Below are positions 6,945-13,304 of a DNA stretch of 17,560 nucleotides, in pieces. The notes under the pieces are model-generated. The model saw nothing but the letters and a program-made list of their open reading frames with translations, searched no databases and was not told the origin of the DNA. How positions within the stretch are numbered: position 1 is the stretch's first letter; every line of letters begins with the position of its first letter. Position numbers and translations under genes: made by a program. The stretch spans positions 1-17,560 of the forward strand of contig VSJD01000054.1 of NCBI GenBank assembly GCA_008636095.1, written 5' to 3'. The DNA comes from Kiritimatiellota bacterium. GTDB taxonomy: Bacteria; Verrucomicrobiota; Kiritimatiellia; JAAZAB01.

Positions 6945-8219
6945 TCATGCTTGTTTCAAAATCTCGGTACACACAGCTTCCGCCTGGCCGATAGTTGCGG
7001 CGATATCCTGCGGATAAGCGCAGGTTCCGGCAACAAATATGTTTTGGCGGTGCGTCTGCGGCAAGCCCGCCAGCCCCTTGATCCCCAGAAAACCCTGTTT
7101 ATCCACAGCCAGCCGCAAGCAATCGGCAAGCGCCCGCGCCGCCGGCGCGGGGCGGATTCCGATAGAAAGAACGACCAGGTCAAACTCCACCGTGTTGACG
7201 GCGCCTTTCTCCTGATCTTCATACGCAATGACGACCGTGCCCTCCGAACCGGCCATGATCTCCACCGGCCGCGCGCGTATAAAGGTCATCGTGTTCTGGC
7301 AGGCCGTATAAAAGGATTCAAAGTCTTTGCCGAAATTCTGGATGTCCATGTAAAATACGGTGACCGCCGTCTCGGGGACATCGTACTGCATTCGCCGCGC
7401 AATTCTAAGCGCATAGGAGCAACAGACCGCCGAACAATAATTGGTGTCTTCCGGCCGGCGATGGGCGTGTTCACTGCGCGACCCAACGCACTGAATAAAC
7501 GCCACGCGATGTGGCGCGCTGCCGTCGGACAAGCGGGTGATGCAGTGCTGACCGGCCAATTGATGCTCAGCATCCAACCCGGAGATGACATTGGGAATCA
7601 CGCCATAGCCGAATGTGCCCAATGTACCGGGATCAAACGGCTGATGGCCCGTGGCCACCACCACGGCATCCACGTCCAGTTCTTTGGTTTGCGCTTGCTC
7701 TTTCCAGTCAATCGCCTTTACCGGGCAGGCCTTTGCACACCGATCACATGCCTTGCCGCGGGTGCGGCGGCACAGCGGCAAGTCCAGGACCGGTACGCCG
7801 CCATACAGCGTCGGGTTCTTTATGGAAATGCAATGCTCTGGGCAAACGGCCACGCAGATGCCACAGCCGATGCACCGCTCGCGGAGGATAATATTCGGTT
7901 CCGTTCGCAGTGTAGCGCGATAGGCAGAGCCGTTATTTCCCGGCGTCAGCGCCACCAGTTCGGAACGGGTATTGAGACACACGTGTGGCGCGCGCAAAGC
8001 GGCCTTGAGCCGATCCGTGGCCACGCAAACGTGACATCGCAGGCAGACATCGGCGGCTTTACAGCCCATGGCCGCCGCCTGGCCGCCAATAACCGGCTCT
8101 TTTTCCACCCACTGCACGTCCAGTCCGGCGCGCCCAAAGCGTTCTGCTACCGTTGCACCGGCAATGCCGCCGCCGAGAACCAGCACGCGCCGAATGGGTT
8201 TGTTGGATTTCGTCGTCAT
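6945..8219 (-). CDS. QmoA/HdrA-like FAD and iron-sulfur protein
   Basis: A 424-residue protein of the HdrA/QmoA flavoprotein group, close to QmoA in size and shorter than full HdrA. A FAD-binding GGGIAG sits at 16-21 followed by VEKEPVIGGQAA; Cys-rich CLRCHVC at 59-65 replaces the HdrA DCSxC motif; the inserted ferredoxin has Cys116/119/122/126 plus Cys158/161/165 before Pro; the conserved FIQCVGSR (241-248) and NYCSAVCCSYA (260-270) blocks and MDIQNFGKDFESFY are clear, as is a final GTCAYPQDIAATIGQAEA nucleotide-binding helix. The ATG at 8219 has GGAAG a few bases upstream; an upstream TTG at 8273 is less likely. It is the first gene of the minus-strand electron-transfer cluster, 164 bp ahead of the HdrA-MvhD fusion. 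It retains the full FAD domain that its two HdrA-like neighbours lack or have degraded, so it is the best candidate for the flavin site of a multi-subunit complex (inference). Confidence 0.85.
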   Translation of the reverse strand: MTTKSNKPIRRVLVLGGGIAGATVAERFGRAGLDVQWVEKEPVIGGQAAAMGCKAADVCLRCHVCVATDRLKAALRAPHVCLNTRSELVALTPGNNGSAYRATLRTEPNIILRERCIGCGICVAVCPEHCISIKNPTLYGGVPVLDLPLCRRTRGKACDRCAKACPVKAIDWKEQAQTKELDVDAVVVATGHQPFDPGTLGTFGYGVIPNVISGLDAEHQLAGQHCITRLSDGSAPHRVAFIQCVGSRSEHAHRRPEDTNYCSAVCCSYALRIARRMQYDVPETAVTVFYMDIQNFGKDFESFYTACQNTMTFIRARPVEIMAGSEGTVVIAYEDQEKGAVNTVEFDLVVLSIGIRPAPAARALADCLRLAVDKQGFLGIKGLAGLPQTHRQNIFVAGTCAYPQDIAATIGQAEAVCTEILKQA

Positions 8220-8227
8220 GACACTTC

Positions 8228-8315
8228 CAAGAATTCTTGTGAACAGTGGCAAATGTGCCAGATTATTGGTCAATCAATATTGCATATTCCTGCAATTAAG
8301 TGGTATATTCTTGCA
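8228..8315 (-). promoter_or_regulatory. Dyads and 21-bp-spaced direct repeats upstream of the QmoA/HdrA-like gene
   Basis: Three signals stand within 100 bp of the start codon: a perfect 12-bp palindrome CAAGAATTCTTG (8228-8239), a dyad TGGCA-N4-TGCCA (8247-8260), and two near-identical direct repeats ATATTCCTGCA (8284-8294) and ATATTCTTGCA (8305-8315) spaced exactly 21 bp, two helical turns. The arrangement suits protein binding at the control region of the cluster, but no convincing -35/-10 pair was found. Confidence 0.4.
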
Positions 8316-8360
8316 TCTTGATTTTACACGAACATCAGCGTTTTGATGATTATTTTTCAA

Positions 8361-8411
8361 CCTGCCCGCCCACCTGCAATCCGTCAGCCGACGGATAGCA
8401 TTGCGGGCAGG
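8361..8411. repeat. Nested hairpin repeat between flavoprotein and HdrA-like gene
   Basis: CCTGCCCGC (8361-8369) is complementary to GCGGGCAGG (8403-8411), and inside it GCAAT...ATTGC and CCGTC-AGCC-GACGG pair as well, giving a stable three-step stem. No T-run follows on either strand, so it looks like an intergenic repeat rather than a standard terminator. Confidence 0.55.
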
Positions 8412-8448
8412 CAGTCGCTGCGCTCCAGCACTGTAGGTTATTTACTAT

Positions 8449-9039
8449 TTAAAGGCTGTCCCTGGATTCCGAGATGTGCTTCATCAGCCAGGCCATGTTT
8501 TGCCCCAGGACTTGCATGGTGTGTACGCCTTCTTCGTCCTTTTCCGCCTCCCCCTTTTCGCGGCCGAGCGCGATATTCCAGTAGCAGGAGCCGGGCACGA
8601 TCATCTGGCTGATGAGGAAGAAGTGGTTAATCGAATCAAAGACGTGGATCGCGCCGGCCCGCCGCACGGCCACCACGGCCGCGCCAACCTTGCGCCGGAA
8701 CATTTCGCCATTGGCGCGGGCCGCCATGCCGGCGCGTTCAATGAGCGCCTTGAGGTCGGCGGTGAGATCGGCAAAATAGGTGGGCGAGCCTAACAGAATG
8801 CCGTCCGCGGCCAGCATTTTATCAATACAGGCATTCAGGCCGTCGTCGGCGAGGGCGCAATGCCGGTTTTTGGCGGTGAAACACTGATAACAGGCCCGGC
8901 ATCCCCGGAGTTTAAGGTCGGCCAGTTGCACGAGTTCGGTCTGAATGCCTTCGCGTTCGAGTTCCTGCAGAACATGCCGGAGCATGGCGGCGGTGTTGCC
9001 ATCCTTGCGGGGACTGCCGTTAAAAGCCACAACGTTCAC
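8449..9039 (-). CDS. Iron-sulfur flavoprotein / NADPH-dependent FMN reductase family
   Basis: A 196-residue flavodoxin-fold protein. The FMN phosphate loop is at the start (FNGSPRKDGNT, residues 7-16), the second flavin contact is GSPTYFADLTADLK in the middle, and a compact cysteine motif Cys47-x2-Cys50-x2-Cys53-x7-Cys61 (CRACYQCFTAKNRHC) is typical of Isf-type iron-sulfur flavoproteins, which hold a [4Fe-4S] cluster beside FMN and carry electrons or reduce oxygen species in strict anaerobes. A near-perfect AGGAGG (9050-9045) is 5 nt before the GTG at 9039 and overlaps the other candidate GTG at 9045, which decides the start. It begins 30 bp after the nucleotidyltransferase gene and may be read through from it. 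Its physiological partner is not shown by sequence. Confidence 0.88.
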   Translation of the reverse strand: MNVVAFNGSPRKDGNTAAMLRHVLQELEREGIQTELVQLADLKLRGCRACYQCFTAKNRHCALADDGLNACIDKMLAADGILLGSPTYFADLTADLKALIERAGMAARANGEMFRRKVGAAVVAVRRAGAIHVFDSINHFFLISQMIVPGSCYWNIALGREKGEAEKDEEGVHTMQVLGQNMAWLMKHISESRDSL

Positions 9040-9044
9040 GAGCA

Positions 9045-9050
9045 CCTCCT
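9045..9050 (-). promoter_or_regulatory. Strong Shine-Dalgarno deciding a GTG start
   Basis: AGGAGG on the minus strand with a 5-nt spacer to GTG at 9039. A GTG at 9045-9043 is in frame but lies within this element, so initiation at 9039 is preferred. Confidence 0.7.
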
Positions 9051-9069
9051 GAGTCTATTGTTGACTGAA

Positions 9070-9636
9070 TCATGGATACCTTTGAGCACGTGGTTGCGCC
9101 TTTTTTCTCTGTAGTTGCCCCTTGATATGTTTAAATTCATGGCTTTTGCTTTCAACTTCTGACCATTGCTCTATTTCCTTGAGATCAATAGCGCAATGGT
9201 TGGCGACAAGAATCGCCTGCCTTAGGCATTCGGTATCTCCATCGTGATAATACCAAGCAAGTCGGTCTTTAACGCAATCTGTTGGAGAAATAATTCGGAG
9301 TATACCGGACCCCGTTTGGAGTTCAATGATCCGCTTTACTGGTTCCTGCCCAACTCCAAGAGGTCCCGGAGGAAACTCTACAAGCAAATCGGTGTTGGGA
9401 TGTCGGAAGTAGCGCTTCTCTTCATGGAATCCAAGTGACTCCATAACCTTCCTGATTCGATCCCGCTTTGTGAACGCCACATTCACGAAGTCGAGATCCA
9501 TTGAGACATATTTTTCCTCACTGTATATCGATACGCAGGATCCACCCGAAAGAACAACGTTGATGCCATTCTTCTGGAATTCAGTGGAAACGAGACCCGC
9601 AAGTTCCAGCCGGCTCATATCCCGAACGGGCTTCAT
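9070..9636 (-). CDS. Nucleotidyltransferase-like protein (putative toxin partner of adjacent winged-helix protein)
   Basis: A 188-residue protein with hallmarks of the nucleotidyltransferase superfamily as seen in DUF6036/AbiEii-like proteins: Gly31-Gly32-Ser33 in NVVLSGGSCVSIYS, then Asp47 and Asp49 in MDLDFV, the expected GGS...DxD metal-binding pattern, followed by a helical region with PTDCVKDRLAWYYHDGD and DLKEIEQWSEVE. Families of this kind transfer nucleotides to RNA or proteins; several are toxins of toxin-antitoxin pairs. Its ATG overlaps the stop of the winged-helix gene by 4 bp (9633-9636), so the two are translationally coupled. The lysine/arginine-rich tail (about 172-188) may be unstructured. 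No activity can be assigned from sequence alone; a housekeeping nucleotidyltransferase role is an alternative. Confidence 0.72.
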   Translation of the reverse strand: MKPVRDMSRLELAGLVSTEFQKNGINVVLSGGSCVSIYSEEKYVSMDLDFVNVAFTKRDRIRKVMESLGFHEEKRYFRHPNTDLLVEFPPGPLGVGQEPVKRIIELQTGSGILRIISPTDCVKDRLAWYYHDGDTECLRQAILVANHCAIDLKEIEQWSEVESKSHEFKHIKGQLQRKKAQPRAQRYP

Positions 9637-9962
9637 AACGGCTTGTCTCTTCGCCTGGGCCGACGACGAAAAACAAGAAGGCGTTCTTGCTCGTCTGGCG
9701 GGTAGAAAGAAAGGGCTTTGTTAAGCAAGGCTTTTAGTTCCTTCTGGAAGGCGTATCTTGGATTGAAACGGTAGAGCCTTGTTCTGCCTTCAGACTTGCT
9801 GACAAGGATACCGCCCAGTTCAAGCCTGGATAGTTGTTTTTGGATGGAATCCGGATCCGCCCCGCAGAACCTTGCTATTTCTCTCGTGTAGCCTTGGTCG
9901 CGTGCGGATATATACATCAACACCCGTTCGGCATTTTTCGATCCCAGGATTGGTTCAAGCAT
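9633..9962 (-). CDS. Winged-helix DNA-binding protein (putative antitoxin/autoregulator)
   Basis: A 109-residue protein with a winged helix-turn-helix over residues 1-70: helices around NAERVLMYISA, TREIARFCGADPDSIQKQLSRLELGG, and the wing ILVSKSEGRTRLYRFNP, similar to ArsR-type regulators but with no metal-binding cysteine pair. The tail is a predicted helix ending in a basic cluster (FRRRPRRRDKPL). Proteins of this type commonly precede a nucleotidyltransferase-like gene in bacterial genomes, and here the genes overlap by ATGA. A promoter at 10045-10072 with an adjoining palindrome (10018-10046) fits self-repression. Start ATG at 9962 is preceded by a weak AGGGTGG. The fold is secure; the antitoxin role is inference from pairing. 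Confidence 0.75.
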   Translation of the reverse strand: MLEPILGSKNAERVLMYISARDQGYTREIARFCGADPDSIQKQLSRLELGGILVSKSEGRTRLYRFNPRYAFQKELKALLNKALSFYPPDEQERLLVFRRRPRRRDKPL

Positions 9963-9983
9963 GACGCGCCACCCTTGTTTTAA

Positions 9984-10046
9984 GTCTCAGACATCATCTT
10001 GCGCATGCAAGAGAGAATCTGACATATGTCAGAAAATGTCTGACAT
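9984..10046 (-). promoter_or_regulatory. Palindromic operator cluster of the winged-helix/nucleotidyltransferase pair
   Basis: TCTGACATATGTCAGA (10018-10033) is a perfect 16-bp palindrome, followed after 2 bp by ATGTC-T-GACAT (10036-10046), and the related GTCT-C-AGAC plus AT lies at 9984-9994. All three share the half-site ATGTCTGA/TCTGACAT. They cover the expected transcription start and the leader of the operon, the normal place for an autorepressor. Confidence 0.65.
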
Positions 10047-10072
10047 ACTACCGGATTGAATATGGAGTACAA
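10045..10072 (-). promoter_or_regulatory. Promoter of the winged-helix/nucleotidyltransferase operon
   Basis: On the minus strand TTGTAC (10072-10067) and TAGTAT (10050-10045) are separated by 16 bp. The -10 box directly abuts the palindromic operator, which supports both calls. Confidence 0.5.
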
Positions 10073-10118
10073 GAAGAAAAACAGGAAAATTTACGCCAGA
10101 TGCCCTTTGCAAAATTTT

Positions 10119-10335
10119 GTGCCCCCTCAGTTACGTGGGTGGGTATGTATACGGTTGCGCCTGCAACGAGGTTTGTCCACCGCAGGCGAGATTCCTCGCT
10201 TAAGCTCGGAATGACCGTTGCTGTGTGTCATGTCGAGCGACGTGTCCGCCATAGCTCCTTGAGCGACGGCGGAAGTCGAGACATCTCTGTTTGGGTGGTA
10301 TAACTTTGGTGGTACCCGCGTAACTGAGGCCTTAC
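10119..10335. mobile_element. MITE-like element with terminal inverted repeats and possible 8-bp target duplication
   Basis: The core inverted repeats are CCTCAGTTACGTGGGT (10125-10140) and ACCCGCGTAACTGAGG (10314-10329), 15 of 16 matching. Extending outwards to GT...AC ends at 10119 and 10335 leaves AAAATTTT directly on both sides (10111-10118 and 10336-10343), a candidate target-site duplication, although AT-rich DNA makes chance likely enough to be cautious. The inside holds nested hairpins: GAGATTCCTCG...GGAATGAC, GTCATGTCGAG...GTCGAGACATCTC and a family-A repeat (10244-10273). No transposase is encoded. The element occupies most of the 468-bp gene-free stretch between 9963 and the LacI start. 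Confidence 0.55.
10244..10273. repeat. Short hairpin repeat, family A copy 2
   Basis: A 30-bp palindrome with stem TCCGCC/GGCGGA, aligned with 3611-3639 at most positions (GTCCGCC-TAGCT-C-GCGA-GGCGGA). It is nested in the MITE-like element. Confidence 0.6.
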
Positions 10336-10354
10336 AAAATTTTTAAAAAAATAA

Positions 10355-10383
10355 TTGACAATTCCGGGTTGGATTGTTAGTGT
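10355..10383 (+). promoter_or_regulatory. Promoter of the LacI-amidohydrolase-MBL operon
   Basis: A perfect TTGACA (10355-10360) is followed after 17 bp by a weak -10 box TAGTGT (10378-10383). Transcription would start near 10390, just ahead of the regulator gene. The AT-rich dyad-like sequence GCTAAAACGATATATC at 10387-10402, with a central CG, could be the LacI-family operator, but this is speculative. Confidence 0.45.
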
Positions 10384-10430
10384 AGTGCTAAAACGATATA
10401 TCAATGGATTATTCACTGGATTACGATCGT

Positions 10431-11462
10431 ATGACGGCAACCATCAAGGATGTGGCACGGCGGAGCGGCTATTCGGTGTCGGCCGTCTCGCAGGTATTGA
10501 ACAACATGGCGGGCGCGCGTCTTAGCGACACAGCCAGGGGAAAAATCGCCAAATGCGCCGCGCGGCTTGCATATCGGCCTCATCCGGTGGCGTTAGCGCT
10601 GAAGCGCCGGCACGGGTTCGCCGTGAGCCTGATATTGCCTGATCTTTCCAATCCCACTTTTCTGAATATTGCCGCCGGAGCGCAGGAAACCCTCGCGGCT
10701 CAGGGCTACGAGGCTTTGATTCAGCATTATGGGCGCGATCCGGAACGGGAAATGGCCCTGCTAAAGCAGGCCGTGGAACGCCGGGTGGAAGGGGTCATAA
10801 TCCTGGCGATGCATGAGGCGAAATATTACGGTCAATATGCTTGCCGCCTGCCGCTCGTTTGTCTTTCGGGATTGCGGCATGGCGCTAAAGACCCACGGCT
10901 TGACAGCGTGGCTTTTGATCTGGCAGACGGTTTTTGCAAGGCAACAGAATATTTAATTGAACTGGGACATACACGCATCGGATTGTTGAATCGGCGTTTT
11001 GACCGGTTGCTGATCAGCAGGAGAAGGGAGGGATATATCAAGGCCTTGCGCGAACATCGGATTAAGCTCGAAACCGACCGGATTTGGGAGATTGACGGAT
11101 TTGGCGCGGAAGCCGGCCATGCATTTGGCCGGGATCATCCGGAGTTTATGAAAGGATTGACCGCCATCCTTGTGTATAACGACATCATGGCGATCGGTTT
11201 GATGAAGGCCTTGCGCGAAGCCGGAATAAAAGTGCCGGAAGATATTTCCATCGTCGGCTGTGACGGCATAGAGTGGGGACTTTACAGCGATCCGCCGTTA
11301 ACCACGGTGTGCCTGCCAACATGGGAGACCGGACGCGCGGCGGCGCAAATGGTCTTGAGGCGAATTAACGGCGAAGGGAACGAGAAGACGGGCCGGAATA
11401 TCGTCCTGCCGGCCCAGCTGTTGGTCAGGAAAAGCAGCGGTAACTGTAAAAAAACACCATGA
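10431..11462 (+). CDS. LacI/GalR-family transcriptional regulator
   Basis: A 343-residue regulator from the ATG at 10431; an in-frame ATG at 10404 would add nine residues, but LacI proteins usually begin directly with the helix-turn-helix, here MTATIKDVARRSGYSVSAVS. Next come the hinge helix region (AYRPHPVALALKRR) and a periplasmic-binding-protein-like effector domain with the standard marks VSLILPDLSNPTF, ERRVEGVIILAMH, HTRIGLLNRR, ILVYNDIMAIGLMKALREAGIKVPEDISIVGCDG and PPLTTV. No strong ribosome-binding site is seen for either start. It overlaps the amidohydrolase by 4 bp (ATGA at 11459-11462), so it is the first gene of the operon it probably controls. The ligand is likely a sugar or sugar-acid derivative, given the secreted glycoside-hydrolase-like protein downstream; sequence cannot identify it. 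Confidence 0.93.
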   Translation: MTATIKDVARRSGYSVSAVSQVLNNMAGARLSDTARGKIAKCAARLAYRPHPVALALKRRHGFAVSLILPDLSNPTFLNIAAGAQETLAAQGYEALIQHYGRDPEREMALLKQAVERRVEGVIILAMHEAKYYGQYACRLPLVCLSGLRHGAKDPRLDSVAFDLADGFCKATEYLIELGHTRIGLLNRRFDRLLISRRREGYIKALREHRIKLETDRIWEIDGFGAEAGHAFGRDHPEFMKGLTAILVYNDIMAIGLMKALREAGIKVPEDISIVGCDGIEWGLYSDPPLTTVCLPTWETGRAAAQMVLRRINGEGNEKTGRNIVLPAQLLVRKSSGNCKKTP

Positions 11463-12325
11463 AAATATTTTTAAATCATTGTCATGTGGCGCCGGAGGGA
11501 ACTTTCAGCCGGAGTGACCCGGCCATGGGTTCTTTGCGCGGATTAAGGCAAATGACACGTCAATTGGGCGTAACCAGGGCGGTGGCATTGGCGCCGTTTA
11601 TGCAGTGCATGCCGAACGACACCTGGTACCAGAACCAGTTGCCCGACGAAGCCGCCTGCAATGAATGGCTTTATAACACGCTTCGTGAATATCCTGAAAT
11701 GCGGGCTTTTATTACGATCAACCCCAAGAATCCCGAAGCCGAAAAAATATTGGAGCGCTATGCGCGCAAAGGATTTAAAGGGATCAAGCTTCATCCGCCG
11801 GTTTTCCAGATAGGATTGGATGACCCCTCCGTGGAGAGTTTTTGCGCCAAGGCGGAAGCGATTGGACTGCCGCTATTGATTCACACCGGCTCGCACGGTT
11901 GGCATCCCGAAAGATACCGACCGAGTCTGATCGGCGCGTTGGCCGCAAAACACAAGCGCTTGAAAATCGTCGTGGAGCACATGGGCGGAAGGAATTTTTA
12001 TGAAGAGGCGTTAGAGATAGTTGCGAAACATGAAAATTGTTATGCCGGCTTGACCTCAACGTTACGGGCTGTAACCGGGAACAACCGGCCGGATGTCTCC
12101 GCCGGACTGGAAAACTCCAGCTATCTTGCGCCGGAAAGAATAACGGAACTTATCGCAAGAGTAGGTTGTCGACGCATCATCTATGGCACGGATTATCCCT
12201 TCAATAACGCCGCGATGACGGCATCCGATTTGGAACATATTCAAGCCTGGCCGATCAGCGCGGAGGAAAAGGCGTATATCCTTGGACAAACATTGGAGGA
12301 ATTGCTGGATGCGGAAAAATCATAA
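11459..12325 (+). CDS. Amidohydrolase-family (TIM-barrel) metal-dependent hydrolase
   Basis: A 288-residue cytoplasmic protein of the amidohydrolase 2 type (Amidohydro_2). Metal-ligand motifs are intact: His7-x-His9 at the very start (LNHCHV; an Asn replaces the Asp commonly seen before it), Lys110-His112 in GFKGIKLHPP, His142 in LLIHTGSHG, His174 in VVEHMGG, and Asp245 in IIYGTDYPF. This family includes hydrolases and decarboxylases such as lactonases of sugar acids and aromatic acid decarboxylases; the substrate is not evident. It starts within the stop codon region of the LacI gene (4-bp overlap) and its stop is 10 bp before the next start, so the three genes are one operon. Placement under a LacI regulator favours a sugar lactone or related small acid (inference). 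Confidence 0.85.
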   Translation: MKIFLNHCHVAPEGTFSRSDPAMGSLRGLRQMTRQLGVTRAVALAPFMQCMPNDTWYQNQLPDEAACNEWLYNTLREYPEMRAFITINPKNPEAEKILERYARKGFKGIKLHPPVFQIGLDDPSVESFCAKAEAIGLPLLIHTGSHGWHPERYRPSLIGALAAKHKRLKIVVEHMGGRNFYEEALEIVAKHENCYAGLTSTLRAVTGNNRPDVSAGLENSSYLAPERITELIARVGCRRIIYGTDYPFNNAAMTASDLEHIQAWPISAEEKAYILGQTLEELLDAEKS

Positions 12326-12335
12326 GGAAGACAAG

Positions 12336-13217
12336 ATGACATTTCAATTTTTAGGAACGTCGGCGGGCGAACAGTATCCCGGTTTCTGGTGTACTTGCGA
12401 ATATTGCGCGCAAGCACGGCGGCGGGGAGGAAAAAACATCAGGAAGAATTCATGCGCGATAATTTATCCGAACATCCTGATTGATTTTCCGGCGGAAATA
12501 TTCATACAGGCGGAACGCTGGGGCGTCTCCATGTTGGACATCGAATATTTATTGATCACCCATCCGCACGAAGATCACTGGCAGCCCTGGCCGCTGTTCT
12601 GGCGTCAGCCAGTCCCGGTGCGGAAGGGCCGGTCGGTCAAGGAGACGATGGCGGAATTGGGCGGACCGCGTTTCACGCCGTTGAAAACTCTGCATATAAT
12701 CGGAAACAGGCGCGTGATGGAAATGGTCAGGGAGTTGTTTGCAAAAATCAATTTGCCAGTCAAAGCGGCGGACATTGAATTGCATGAGGTTGTGCCGTTC
12801 AAAGCCTGCCGGTTGGGGAAACTTGAGGTCATGCCGCTAAAGGCCAACCACATGAAAAAGGCCGCCGAGCCGGCCTTGAATTATATTATCAAAACAAATG
12901 GACGGACGATCCTTTATGCGCTGGATACGGGCTGGTTTCTGCCGGAAACCTACGAAAGAATCAGGCAGTATCAATATGATATGGTCGTTATCGAGGGCAC
13001 CTTCGGAAACGGGGTGGACTCGGAAGAACATTTTAATTTCCCGAAATTGGAAAAAGCACGTCAGTTGTTTGGAAAGGATAGGCTCTTAAAACCCGGCGCA
13101 AAATTCTGCACCTCGCACATTTGTCCGCATGCCGCACCGGCGCACGACAGGATTGCGCCTGTCTTGCGTCGGAAAGAGATTGTCCTGGCGCATGATGGGA
13201 TGAAGGTGCTTTTGTAA
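12336..13217 (+). CDS. PhnP-like metallo-beta-lactamase-fold hydrolase
   Basis: A 293-residue MBL-fold protein. The start opens FLGTSAGEQYPGFWCTCEYC, with Cys19, Cys21 and Cys24 matching the structural zinc motif near the amino end of PhnP. The catalytic motif is His76-x-His78-x-Asp80-His81 (THPHEDH), followed by His172 (KANHMK), Asp197 (LYALDTGW) and His261 (CTSHICPH). PhnP hydrolyses 5-phosphoribosyl 1,2-cyclic phosphate, but related proteins act on other cyclic phosphates or nucleic acids. The ATG at 12336 is preceded by AAGGAAG at 5 nt spacing and lies 10 bp after the amidohydrolase stop; an upstream in-frame ATG inside the amidohydrolase gene (12282) lacks such support. No phn genes are nearby, so phosphonate use is not implied; the operon context suggests a sugar-related substrate. 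Confidence 0.85.
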   Translation: MTFQFLGTSAGEQYPGFWCTCEYCAQARRRGGKNIRKNSCAIIYPNILIDFPAEIFIQAERWGVSMLDIEYLLITHPHEDHWQPWPLFWRQPVPVRKGRSVKETMAELGGPRFTPLKTLHIIGNRRVMEMVRELFAKINLPVKAADIELHEVVPFKACRLGKLEVMPLKANHMKKAAEPALNYIIKTNGRTILYALDTGWFLPETYERIRQYQYDMVVIEGTFGNGVDSEEHFNFPKLEKARQLFGKDRLLKPGAKFCTSHICPHAAPAHDRIAPVLRRKEIVLAHDGMKVLL

Positions 13218-13304
13218 AATATTGCCGAGATTGAATAACATCGGCCATGGTATATCCGGAGAAAATATAGCGACAGAAAACATGCCCATGAAAGGAAAGA
13301 TCCC

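Noticed and set aside
8247..8260. Sigma54-like promoter (TGGCAC...TTGC on the minus strand)
   Set aside because: The GG-to-GC distance is 7 bp rather than 10, so it does not fit the -24/-12 consensus; retained only as a dyad.
8220..8273. TTG start adding 18 residues to the QmoA-like protein
   Set aside because: It would translate the palindromic control region; the ATG at 8219 has a GGAAG before it and begins right ahead of the FAD motif.
6951..8321. 456-codon open frame on the plus strand
   Set aside because: Antisense to the QmoA/HdrA-like gene, whose own translation has several conserved motifs; no domain recognised in the antisense product.
8361..8411. Intrinsic terminator after the iron-sulfur flavoprotein gene
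   Set aside because: Strong stem but no T-run on either strand.
10100..10303. 67-codon plus-strand open frame inside the second MITE-like element
   Set aside because: Composed of repeat sequence, no ribosome-binding site and no domain.
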